Source of the DNA: an uncultured Ruminococcus sp.
GTDB lineage: Bacteria > Bacillota > Clostridia > Lachnospirales > Lachnospiraceae
Assembly (NCBI GenBank): GCA_900066355.1
Contig: FMEL01000004.1
Span: 52,501-116,500 of the forward strand
Direction of reading: 5' to 3'
Length of the DNA stretch: 64,000 nucleotides
The translations under genes and the position numbers were made by a program. Positions within the stretch are counted from its first letter, which is position 1. Each line of letters opens with the position of its first letter. Below, in pieces: positions 28,904 through 36,479 of the stretch. The notes under the pieces are model-generated. The model searched no databases and was not told the DNA's origin. It was given only the letters and a program-made list of their open reading frames with translations.

Positions 28904-31240
28904 AGTTTTTTGCTCCTTTTCTTTTATATTATAATCATTTTTTACTTCAATGGAAGTAGCTTGTTTTATTTTTTTGTCTTTTCCTGCATCGTGAATTTTA
29001 AACAGGTTCAGACGAAGGGCATTTGTAACGACGCAGAAGCTGGAGAGGCTCATTGCTGCAGCGCCAAACATCGGGTTGAGTGTCCAGCCGAAAATCGGGA
29101 TCCAGACACCGGCAGCGAGCGGAATACCGATGACATTGTAGAAAAATGCCCAGAAAAGATTTTCGTGAATATTTTTCAGGGTAGCACGGCTGAGACGGAT
29201 CGCAGCAGGAACATCACTCAGGCGGCTCTTCATCAGGACAACATCGGCAGCGTCGATTGCAATATCTGTTCCGGCACCGATCGCGATTCCGATATCAGCT
29301 CGTGTAAGCGCCGGAGCATCGTTGATACCGTCACCGACCATGGCAACTTTGCCCTGCTCCTTCAGGGTGCGGATCACGCTTTCTTTGCCATCAGGGAGAA
29401 CTCCGGCAATGACATCGTCCACGCCTGCCTGAGCACCGATTGCTCTTGCGGTACGTTCGTTGTCACCGGTCAGCATAACTACGCGGATGCCCATATTTTG
29501 AAGTTCTCTGATTGCCTGTGGGCTGTCTTCTTTGATAACATCAGCGACTGCAATAATTCCGATCAGTTTGCCGTTTCGTGCAAAAAGGAGGGGAGTTTTT
29601 CCCTGTTCGGCAAGTTTCTCTGCTTTCCGGGAGAGAGCGGCAGGAACACTTACCTGGCTGCTGATGAATTTCATACTTCCACCGATCAGGGTTTCATTAT
29701 TCAGCACAGCGGAAAGACCATTTCCGGGAAGTGCATGGAAACCGGAAACTTCCGGTGCGGTAAGGTGCAGGTTTTCGGCATGTTCTAAAATTGCTTTTGC
29801 AAGCGGATGCTCACTCTTTCTCTCAAGGGCAAAAGCCATTGTGAGAAGTTCTGTTTCAGAAATTTCGTTTGCCGGGAGAAGGTCAGTCACCTCAGGCTGT
29901 CCGCTTGTGATGGTACCTGTTTTGTCGAGTGCGACGATCTGTACTTTGCCAGCTTCTTCGAGAGAAACTGCTGTTTTGAAGAGGATGCCGTTCTTTGCGC
30001 CCATGCCGTTGCCGACCATAATCGCAACCGGAGTGGCAAGGCCGAGTGCGCACGGGCAGCTGATGACAAGAACGGAAATTCCGCGGGCAAGTGCGTAGCC
30101 GAATTCATGTCCGGTCAGAAGCCAGATAATGGTTGTAATGACCGCAATTGTGATGACTGCCGGTACAAAAACACCGGAAACACGGTCTGCGATCTTAGCA
30201 ATCGGTGCTTTGGTGGCTGCGGCATCACTGACCATTTTGATGATCTGGGAGAGTGTGGTGTCTTCGCCTACACGGGTTGCTTCGCATTTGATAAATCCGG
30301 ACTGATTGACGGTGGCAGCGGAAACAAGATCACCGGCAGCTTTGTCAACAGGGATGCTTTCGCCGGTCAGTGCAGATTCGTTGATGGCGCTGGTACCTTC
30401 GATGATCACACCATCGACCGGAATATTCTCACCGGGGCGCACGACGAAAATATCGCCTTTTTTTACCTGTTCGATCGGAACAGAGGTCTCCTGGCCATCA
30501 CGGAGAATGACTGCTGTTTTTGGTGCAAGTTTCATCAGACTCTTTAATGCATCGGTTGTTTTGCCTTTAGAGCGTGCTTCGAGCATTTTTCCGACGGTGA
30601 TCAGAGTCAGGATCATAGCAGCGGATTCAAAATAAAATTCCATCATGTAGTTCATGACTGCGGCGGAATCACCGTCAACCTGTGCTCTGGTCATGGCGAA
30701 GAGTGCATAAACACTCCATACAAAAGATGTCATGGAACCGAGTGCGACAAGGGTGTCCATGTTCGGAGAGCGGTGCCACAGACTCTTAAAGCCGCTGATA
30801 AAGAATTTCTGGTTGATGACCATGATGATTCCGGCAAGCAGAAGCTGTACAAGCCCCATGGCAACGTGGTTGTCGTTGAACCATGCAGGGAGCGGCCAGC
30901 CCCACATCATGTGTCCCATGGAGAAATACATGAGGACAATGAGAAAGCCTGTCGAGGCGATCAGCCGGTGTTTGAGAGCCGGTGTCTCGTGGTCTTCGAG
31001 TGCTTCTTCAGCCTCGGACATGGAAACCTGTTCTTTGTTGGATCCTTTGAGTGAGGCGCCGTAGCCTGCCTGCTGTACGGCAGTGATGATATCGTGGGAT
31101 GAGGCAGTTCCTTCCACCCCCATAGAATTTGTCAGAAGGCTGACGGAACAGGATGTGACTCCCGGAACTTTTGATACAGCCTTTTCTACACGGGCTGAGC
31201 AGGCAGCGCAGCTCATGCCGGTGACGTTATATTGTTCCAT
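28685..31240 (-). CDS. copA: Copper-exporting P1B-type ATPase with N- and C-terminal HMA domains
   Basis: An 851-aa Cu+ exporter in the membrane. The N-terminal HMA domain carries GMSCAAC. The membrane CPC site is VISCPCALGLATP, the actuator has LTGES, the phosphorylation site is DKTGTI, and the hinge is MVGDGINDAPAL. After the last helix, residues ~760-779 form an AT-rich-encoded linker. A second HMA domain with GMMCGHC (residues 780-851) then closes the protein. That C-terminal domain has its own ribosome site and ATG (see 28685-28903). The start follows AAGGAGG. It is in one operon with csoR and a 35-aa peptide under a CsoR-type operator, so it should be induced by copper. Confidence 0.96.
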   Translation of the reverse strand: MEQYNVTGMSCAACSARVEKAVSKVPGVTSCSVSLLTNSMGVEGTASSHDIITAVQQAGYGASLKGSNKEQVSMSEAEEALEDHETPALKHRLIASTGFLIVLMYFSMGHMMWGWPLPAWFNDNHVAMGLVQLLLAGIIMVINQKFFISGFKSLWHRSPNMDTLVALGSMTSFVWSVYALFAMTRAQVDGDSAAVMNYMMEFYFESAAMILTLITVGKMLEARSKGKTTDALKSLMKLAPKTAVILRDGQETSVPIEQVKKGDIFVVRPGENIPVDGVIIEGTSAINESALTGESIPVDKAAGDLVSAATVNQSGFIKCEATRVGEDTTLSQIIKMVSDAAATKAPIAKIADRVSGVFVPAVITIAVITTIIWLLTGHEFGYALARGISVLVISCPCALGLATPVAIMVGNGMGAKNGILFKTAVSLEEAGKVQIVALDKTGTITSGQPEVTDLLPANEISETELLTMAFALERKSEHPLAKAILEHAENLHLTAPEVSGFHALPGNGLSAVLNNETLIGGSMKFISSQVSVPAALSRKAEKLAEQGKTPLLFARNGKLIGIIAVADVIKEDSPQAIRELQNMGIRVVMLTGDNERTARAIGAQAGVDDVIAGVLPDGKESVIRTLKEQGKVAMVGDGINDAPALTRADIGIAIGAGTDIAIDAADVVLMKSRLSDVPAAIRLSRATLKNIHENLFWAFFYNVIGIPLAAGVWIPIFGWTLNPMFGAAAMSLSSFCVVTNALRLNLFKIHDAGKDKKIKQATSIEVKNDYNIKEKEQKTMVKVTVNVEGMMCGHCEAHVNEAIKKAFGAEDVVSSHESNTTVFTAPERVDEDKIRATIKEAGYEVTGITQE

Positions 31241-31252
31241 TATGGTACCTCC

Positions 31253-31360
31253 TTATGAAATACTGAGAGAATCTCCTTTCAAGAGGCATGACGCCTTGTG
31301 CGCTGCAAAGATCATGCCAACAAGGAAGATCAGTAAAATAATAATGTCAGCTGGTTTCAT
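31253..31360 (-). CDS. 35-aa single-helix membrane peptide between csoR and copA
   Basis: MKPADIIILLIFLVGMIFAA, then HKASCLLKGDSLSIS. It starts with ATG 31360 after AGAGGAA and ends at a TAA that overlaps the copA ribosome site (TAAGGAGG), which suggests translational coupling. It has one hydrophobic helix and a single Cys. It resembles the short Cys-containing membrane peptides found beside metal transporters, but no family can be named. Confidence 0.5.
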   Translation of the reverse strand: MKPADIIILLIFLVGMIFAAHKASCLLKGDSLSIS

Positions 31361-31413
31361 GTTTATTCCTCTTTTGTAAATTCTTCATTTTTATGTTTAT
31401 CCAGTTGTTACAG

Positions 31414-31800
31414 TTACTTCATCAGTTTCTGCAGAGTTGCCACAAGCTCGTCAATTGTCTCGTCCTTGCCCGCGCGGATATCACGTGCGACACAGGTTCG
31501 GATATGATTCGCGAGAAGTTCTTTATTGAATGAGTTGACTGCGGCATTGACAGCAGCAGACTGGATCAGGATGTCGTTGCAGTAAGCATCGTTTTCCAAC
31601 ATTCCTATGATTCCCCGTATCTGTCCCTCGATACGTTTCAGGCGGTTGACAAGTTTCTTGCGGTCAGCCTCTGAACGGTCTGTGTGCTTCATACTGCAGC
31701 AGGAACAGACCGGTGATTTATCGGATGTGGTATCGCAAGGCATTGTGTTTGCGGAAATATCGGTATTTGTCTGGTCTTTATTACAATTATAATCGGACAC
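31414..31800 (-). CDS. csoR: CsoR-family copper-sensing repressor with Cys-rich N-terminal extension
   Basis: A 128-aa all-helical dimer/tetramer repressor. The Cu+-binding set is Cys74 (DAYCND), His99 and Cys103 (NHIRTC), in the C-H-C order of CsoR. The core starts near KHTDRSEADRKKLVNRLKRIEGQIRGI. The first ~38 residues are an unusual extension with five Cys (6, 22, 32, 34, 35). The GTG start at 31800 has AAAGGAG 8 nt upstream, which supports translation of the extension; the internal ATG at Met37 has no site. Copper binding would release the two operators upstream and derepress csoR-35aa-copA. Confidence 0.92.
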   Translation of the reverse strand: MSDYNCNKDQTNTDISANTMPCDTTSDKSPVCSCCSMKHTDRSEADRKKLVNRLKRIEGQIRGIIGMLENDAYCNDILIQSAAVNAAVNSFNKELLANHIRTCVARDIRAGKDETIDELVATLQKLMK

Positions 31801-31842
31801 AGGTAAGACTCCTTTCTGAGTGTGAGTGGATTATTCGGATTA

Positions 31843-31903
31843 ATACCCTGTAGGGGTATGACGATTCTGGTGATAATATATACCCCATAAGGGTATTTGT
31901 CAA
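31843..31903 (-). promoter_or_regulatory. Copper-operon promoter with two CsoR-type operators
   Basis: On the minus strand: TTGACA (31898-31903), a 17-nt spacer, TATATT (31875-31880). The spacer is filled by the palindrome ATACCCC-TTA-GGGGTAT-type box at 31880-31896. A second box, ATACCCTGTAGGGGTAT, lies at 31843-31859, downstream of the start point. Both match the TACCC-N-GGGTA design of CsoR sites. Confidence 0.8.
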
Positions 31904-31920
31904 GAGGGAATATAGAAAAT

Positions 31921-32230
31921 GTGAGGGGTGTAATGCCTTGCAGAGGAGAAAGACTTGAGAAAGTCATCAAAAAGTGAGCGGTGTAATGACTTGTGGAAGA
32001 GAAAGACTTGAGGAAGTCATCGGAATGAGAAAAATCGGGTACCCTGTGGGAGAGAAAGTCATGAGGGGGTCCACGAAATGTAGGTAAACTGGGTACCCTG
32101 TGGGAGAGAAAGTCATGAGAAAGTCAATGAAACAGTGAAAAATGGTGGACTCTGATAGGGGAATGTTCAAATGGAATCAACAAGAACATGAAAAAAGGTA
32201 GACTTCAGAAAGAGAAAGTCCCTCAACAGG
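31921..32230. repeat. Six-unit degenerate tandem repeat, ~54 bp period
   Basis: Units at 31921-31973, 31974-32026, 32027-32079, 32080-32134, 32135-32188 and 32189-32230 (partial). The shared core is GTGAG-x-GGTG/GGGTACCCTGTGGGAGAGAAAGTC-type sequence ending in AAGTCAT. The first two units are most alike, units three and four share GGGTACCCTGTGGGAGAGAA, and the last two are decayed. The array fills the gap between csoR and the MATE gene and is followed by nine Gs (32229-32237). No supported gene lies in it. Confidence 0.8.
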
Positions 32231-32245
32231 GGGGGGGCTTCGGGG

Positions 32246-33580
32246 CTATGCCCCGATTCCGATAACCTTCCGACTGATCATAAATGACACCCCGGCGGTC
32301 AAAGCTTCTGCAATCCAGAATGCATTCCACACACCAACAGCCCCGAAGAAATGACTTAAGATAAACGCGGCCGGCAGAATGATGATCAGATATCTGCAGA
32401 GAGAGACAACCAGCGAAGCACTGCCTCGTCCAAGCCCCTCCAGGGCACCACAGGATGTAACAGATACAGAAGAAACAAGAAAACCTGCGCAGATGATCCG
32501 AAGGGCAGTTTTGCCGGCGGCAATTGTCTCAGGATTGGTGGTGAACATTCCGATAAGCTGTCCCGGTACAGTCAGACAGATGATCGTTCCGATAAGCATG
32601 ATCACACCACTCATACACAGCGTAACAAAATAAATTTTTTTCACACGTTTATGCTCTCCGGCACCGTAATTATATCCGATGACCGGGCGCATGCCCTGGA
32701 CGATTCCGCTTGCCGGAAGATACAGGAAAGTCTGGAGCTTGTAGTAGATCCCGAGAATCACTACATAACTCTGCGAATATGCAGCCAGAAGTCCGTTCAG
32801 TGCAGAGACCAGCACAGAAGGAAGTGCCAGATTTAAAGCGCCTGGAATGCCGACAGAATACAACCGTGATGCAAGGGATTTATCCGGATGGAGATACCGG
32901 CGACTGATTTGTACCTGGATCGGACGCATCTTATAAACAATCAGATAAAAGACAAGATTCAGTACCTGACCAAGTCCTGTTGCGAGGGCAGCACCTTCGA
33001 TCCCCATGGCAGGGAACGGACCAAGGCCAAAGATCATCAGAGGATCGAGCAGGATATTGGAAACACAGCCGACCATCAGTCCGACCATAGTTACCTTCAT
33101 ATTGCCGACACCCTGAAAGATTTTTTCGTACGCAAGGTTTATAGTGGTCACAATGGCAAAAAGAAATACAATCGTGGAATAGCGGACGCCAAGGCTGCTG
33201 ACATTTTTATCTGAAGTAAAAACAGAAAGAAATTTTGGCATGATTGAAATACAGATGACTGTCAGCAGGATTCCATGTAAGGCGGACAACGCCAGACCAT
33301 GTGTAGCGGCTTTGCTTGCGGTTTCTTTATTGCCGGCACCCAGACAGATTGCAATCTGCGAGCTGATACCGATACCGAATCCAATTGCGATTGCATTTGA
33401 AAAATTCTGCACAGGAAAAACAAGCGACAGCGCGGTCATGGCATCTTCGCTGATCTGGGCAACAAAGAAACTGTCCACGATATTGTATAGAGAATTGACC
33501 AGCATGGAAATGACCATTGGCATTGCCATGGATAAAATCAGCGGAAAGACCGGCCGTTCTTTCATAAATGTATCATTCAT
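32246..33580 (-). CDS. MATE-family multidrug exporter
   Basis: A 444-aa membrane protein with about twelve helices in two homologous halves, of the DinF/NorM-type MATE family. Typical segments are MVISMLVNSLYNIVDSFFVA, ALSLVFPVQNFSNAIAIGFG and the second-half GMRPVIGYNYGAGEHKRVKK. It exchanges Na+ or H+ for cationic or drug-like compounds. The start is ATG 33580 behind GGAGG; the 21 codons upstream in the open frame run through the leader and are rejected. Its leader holds a short peptide ORF overlapping a strong terminator, so expression is probably controlled by attenuation. The stop codon lies in a small GC hairpin next to the G tract. Confidence 0.92.
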   Translation of the reverse strand: MNDTFMKERPVFPLILSMAMPMVISMLVNSLYNIVDSFFVAQISEDAMTALSLVFPVQNFSNAIAIGFGIGISSQIAICLGAGNKETASKAATHGLALSALHGILLTVICISIMPKFLSVFTSDKNVSSLGVRYSTIVFLFAIVTTINLAYEKIFQGVGNMKVTMVGLMVGCVSNILLDPLMIFGLGPFPAMGIEGAALATGLGQVLNLVFYLIVYKMRPIQVQISRRYLHPDKSLASRLYSVGIPGALNLALPSVLVSALNGLLAAYSQSYVVILGIYYKLQTFLYLPASGIVQGMRPVIGYNYGAGEHKRVKKIYFVTLCMSGVIMLIGTIICLTVPGQLIGMFTTNPETIAAGKTALRIICAGFLVSSVSVTSCGALEGLGRGSASLVVSLCRYLIIILPAAFILSHFFGAVGVWNAFWIAEALTAGVSFMISRKVIGIGA

Positions 33581-33625
33581 AACAAACCTCCATAATAGCA
33601 TCAAATTAGTATCTGTAAATATCCA

Positions 33626-33669
33626 TAAAAAAACGCCGCACAACTACCGCAAAGGGTAATTGTGTGGCG
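33626..33669 (-). terminator. Attenuator terminator in the MATE leader
   Basis: On the minus strand CGCCACACAATTACC-CTTTGC-GGTAGTTGTGCGGCG, then seven Ts, 46 nt upstream of the MATE start. The 5' arm segment CCACAC can instead pair with GUGUGG about 45 nt earlier (33709-33714), giving an antiterminator. Confidence 0.75.
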
Positions 33670-33694
33670 AAAAATAGTCAGACTTAAAAAGCAT
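33644..33694 (-). CDS. Putative leader peptide of the MATE attenuator
   Basis: A 16-codon ORF, MLFKSDYFSPHNYPLR, whose last codons and stop lie in the terminator stem and loop. A ribosome stalled on it would disrupt the terminator. The ribosome site is weak (GTGTGGA, ~12 nt upstream), so translation is uncertain. Confidence 0.4.
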   Translation of the reverse strand: MLFKSDYFSPHNYPLR

Positions 33695-33756
33695 TAAACC
33701 AGAAAAGTCCACACGATGTTTTGGATAAAAACGCAGATACCTGCGAATTTGGATAG

Positions 33757-33786
33757 ATTTTAGCATAGAACATGAAAAGCCGTCAA
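33757..33786 (-). promoter_or_regulatory. Promoter of the MATE gene
   Basis: On the minus strand: TTGACG (33781-33786), an 18-nt spacer, extended -10 TGC-TAAAAT (33757-33762). It predicts a ~170-nt leader. A small hairpin CGCAG-GTAT-CTGCG followed by TTTTT lies just downstream (about 33728-33745). Confidence 0.65.
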
Positions 33787-33869
33787 TAGCGGATTGAAAG
33801 TAATCAGACAAAATACCGATTAAGCCATTTAAAAAATTGGTCAGACATAATTGCTGCCGGAATAATTTT

Positions 33870-35078
33870 TCAAATCTCCAGATCATCAGCATTCGCCATG
33901 TGAGTCTGGGTATAAAGGATAACGGTATCTCCTTCAAGAAGTGTCAGGTTTCCGCTTGGGATGATTAGCTTTTTGTGGCGTCTGACAAGTACGATGATCG
34001 AATGTCTGGAAATATCAAGATCCCGGATATTCTGATTTGTCCATGGATTTCGCTGCTGGAGAGTAATCTCTTTCAGCTTAATGTGGTCTTTATCCTGAAA
34101 AGATTCCGCACCGATCACCATTACATCCCCGGCTTTCAGAACCGTATCACCCTTTGGGACGAGGATGCGGTGATCACGCTGGATTACTGCAACAATGATT
34201 CTCTGTGGAACATCAAGTTCAGCAATGCGGTGTCCGACCCATTTGTCGTTTTTGTCAAGGCAGATGCGGATAAAATGTACATCCTCCTCCTGTCCGTATT
34301 CACCGATTCGCTTCAGGCGCGAGTACTGATCGACAAATCCGGCGGAAATAATACCGGTGGGGATGGCAACCATACCGACACCAAGAAATGCGATAAATAT
34401 TCCGAAAATCTTGCCCATGGTGGTGACAGGATAAATATCACCATAGCCAACTGTGAGCAAAGTGGAGGCGGCCCACCAGATTCCGGAAAATGCGTTTGTA
34501 AAAACTTCCGGCTGTGCTTTATTTTCCAGACTGTACATACAGAGGCTGGAAGAGAGCATCAGAATTAAAATGATAAATACCGAGGACAGGAGCTGTTGTT
34601 TTTTACCGACAATGACTTCCGTAATGACATTCAGTGAATCGTAATAAGCATTGATGCGGAACAGCCGGAAAATACGGATGATTCGCAGCATACGGAATGC
34701 GACTGCACCGGATGGGAAGAAAAACGGCATATAGTACGGAATAAAGGACAGCATATCCACGATTCCGGAAAAAGAAGTCAGGTATTTTCCAATCGCCCGT
34801 GGTTCTGAAACATCAGGATAAAGATATTTGGCAGTAAATACACGAAGCAGGAAATCAATAGCAAAGAAAGCAACCGTCAGGCGCTCCAGCGTCAGAAGGA
34901 GCGGGCCGTATTTCATTTCCATATTATCGAAGGTGTACATGATGCTGACTGTCAGATTCAGCAGGATCGTAAAAGTATTAAAAAAGTCGTAGCCCCAGCA
35001 CCACGCATCGTAGTTGGAGCCGATTTCAATCAGTTCAAAGAGACGTTTCCGCTGCTTTTCCCATACAGAGTTATTCAT
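33870..35078 (-). CDS. Voltage-gated-type potassium channel with C-terminal TrkA-C/RCK-like domain
   Basis: A 402-aa membrane protein. Helices S1-S4 come first, with a voltage-sensor-like S4 (FRMLRIIRIFRLFRI). S5, the pore filter TVGYGD (K+ selective), and S6 (GIFIAFLGVGMVAIPTG) follow. The C-terminal ~150 residues hold two TrkA-C-like repeats (IAELDVPQRIIVAVIQRDHR; IRDLDISRHSIIVLVRRHKK) that usually sense a ligand such as a nucleotide. This is a Kv-like prokaryotic channel, unlike simple two-helix KcsA types. The start ATG 35078 lies behind GGAGG with a clear promoter 50-70 nt upstream. It is transcribed toward the MATE gene. Confidence 0.92.
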   Translation of the reverse strand: MNNSVWEKQRKRLFELIEIGSNYDAWCWGYDFFNTFTILLNLTVSIMYTFDNMEMKYGPLLLTLERLTVAFFAIDFLLRVFTAKYLYPDVSEPRAIGKYLTSFSGIVDMLSFIPYYMPFFFPSGAVAFRMLRIIRIFRLFRINAYYDSLNVITEVIVGKKQQLLSSVFIILILMLSSSLCMYSLENKAQPEVFTNAFSGIWWAASTLLTVGYGDIYPVTTMGKIFGIFIAFLGVGMVAIPTGIISAGFVDQYSRLKRIGEYGQEEDVHFIRICLDKNDKWVGHRIAELDVPQRIIVAVIQRDHRILVPKGDTVLKAGDVMVIGAESFQDKDHIKLKEITLQQRNPWTNQNIRDLDISRHSIIVLVRRHKKLIIPSGNLTLLEGDTVILYTQTHMANADDLEI

Positions 35079-35121
35079 TTAAAAGCCTCCGGGGTAATTC
35101 TATTTGTGTAACCTTATTTCC

Positions 35122-35150
35122 ATCTTACAGGAAATATAATAACCCGTCAA
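35122..35150 (-). promoter_or_regulatory. Promoter of the K+ channel gene
   Basis: On the minus strand: TTGACG (35145-35150), a 17-nt spacer, TAAGAT (35122-35127). Confidence 0.65.
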
Positions 35151-35227
35151 TGTATAGGGGAAAAGCTTCCTGTTCTGTGAACAGTAACTAAGATTACTTT
35201 GTATACAACTGCGTACAAACGGACTTC

Positions 35228-35256
35228 TTGCGACTCCTTCTGCGATGTGCTACACT
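35228..35256 (+). promoter_or_regulatory. Promoter of the AEC transporter gene
   Basis: TTGCGA (35228-35233), a 17-nt spacer, and extended -10 TGC-TACACT (35251-35256), 75 nt before the GTG start. Confidence 0.55.
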
Positions 35257-35331
35257 AAAGTGGTTGTTTATGTTATTCTCAAAAGACAGTGAACAACTAT
35301 CACAGAAACACAATTAAAGAGAAAGGAAATA

Positions 35332-36276
35332 GTGTCTTCGATAACACTGCAGACACTATATAGTAAATTTATGATAACTTTGCTGACACTGCAGCTCATG
35401 ATATTTATTCTGGTAGCTGTAGGATTTCTTATGAAAAAAATACATATCATTGGTCCGCAGGGGCAGAAAAATATCAATGATCTTGTAATCTATCTGATAC
35501 TTCCCTGCAACATTCTCCACGCATTTACGCAGAGTGCAGCGGACGGTGATTTTACAAATTATCTGGAGATCCTTCTTATCTCCATCGGTATTCAGGTGTT
35601 TTGTGTGATCTATGGAAAATTGATGTTCCGGGGAGAAGCAGAGGGACGTTATAAATGTCTCCAGTACGGTACGATCTGTTCCAATGCCGGATTTCTCGGT
35701 AATCCGATCGCTGAGGGAATCTATGGAATGGAAGGTCTTGTACTTGCCAGCGTCTATCTGATCCCACAGCGAATTATGATGTGGTCTTCCGGCCTGGCTG
35801 TTTTTTCCGGAAGCAGTGATAAGATAAAAACACTGAAAAAAGTCGTAACACATCCGTGTATTCTTGCCTGTGTTCTCGGAATGATCATGATGGTGACCGG
35901 TGCGCAGCTTCCGCCGGGACTTGACGGAGCGGTTACATCAGTCGGAAACTGCAACACAGCGATGTCCATGATGGTTATCGGAATGATCCTCGCAGATATT
36001 GACCTGAAAGATTTCTGGGACTGGACTGTTGTCAAATATACAGTGCACAGACTGGTGATCATTCCGGCAGTGGTTTATCTCGTATGCAGAATGCTTCCAC
36101 TCAGCAAAACCGTTCTTGGCTTATGTGTACTTCTCGCTGCAATGCCAGCAGGCGCAACGACAAGTATCCTTGCGGAAAAATATCAGGTAGATTCCCCGTT
36201 TGCAACAAAGATGGTTATTTTTTCCACCTTACTGTCACTTCCGACCATTTGCCTGTGGAGCATCTTCCTGCAGTGA
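35332..36276 (+). CDS. AEC (auxin efflux carrier)-family transporter
   Basis: A 314-aa membrane protein with about ten helices in the two five-helix halves of the AEC/BART fold. Seen are LILPCNILHAFTQ after the first helix pair, ICSNAGFLGNPIAEGIYG, the Asn/Pro-rich signature of this family, and near the end LLAAMPAGATTSILAEKYQ. Bacterial members usually move dicarboxylates or similar metabolites. GTG 35332 follows AAAGGA at a short spacing; ATG 35371 (MITLLTLQL) would give the more usual N-terminus and cannot be excluded. A terminator follows, so it is monocistronic. Confidence 0.88.
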   Translation: MSSITLQTLYSKFMITLLTLQLMIFILVAVGFLMKKIHIIGPQGQKNINDLVIYLILPCNILHAFTQSAADGDFTNYLEILLISIGIQVFCVIYGKLMFRGEAEGRYKCLQYGTICSNAGFLGNPIAEGIYGMEGLVLASVYLIPQRIMMWSSGLAVFSGSSDKIKTLKKVVTHPCILACVLGMIMMVTGAQLPPGLDGAVTSVGNCNTAMSMMVIGMILADIDLKDFWDWTVVKYTVHRLVIIPAVVYLVCRMLPLSKTVLGLCVLLAAMPAGATTSILAEKYQVDSPFATKMVIFSTLLSLPTICLWSIFLQ

Positions 36277-36330
36277 AATACACTTTCAGACAACAATGTG
36301 TCTAAGTTTCTTTGTCAAAATTGTAACAAC

Positions 36331-36369
36331 ACATCCCCCCTACAGGCTTGTGGAGGGGATGCTTTTTTT
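36331..36369 (+). terminator. Intrinsic terminator after the AEC gene
   Basis: CATCCCC-CCTACA pairs with TGTGGAGGGGATG around GGCT, followed by seven Ts. Confidence 0.85.
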
Positions 36370-36479
36370 ATATAATGAAAAAATATGAGGGTGGAGATTC
36401 AGAGAAAATTTTACTTTTGTGCAATAAAAATTATGAATCGCCCCGATCAACATGACAAGCATGAAAAGAGAACAGACTT

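Noticed and set aside
28568..29788. 406-codon plus-strand frame opposite copA
   Set aside because: It runs through the copA terminator and the antisense of conserved ATPase motifs; no family similarity.
31967..32170. 67-codon minus-strand frame with repeated MTFSPTGYP segments
   Set aside because: The repeats come from the 54-bp DNA tandem array; no ribosome site, and the unit lengths (53-55 bp) do not keep frame.
33644..33937. 97-codon minus-strand frame upstream of the MATE gene
   Set aside because: It overlaps the K+ channel end and the MATE promoter; only its last 16 codons, with their own ATG, are considered as a leader peptide.
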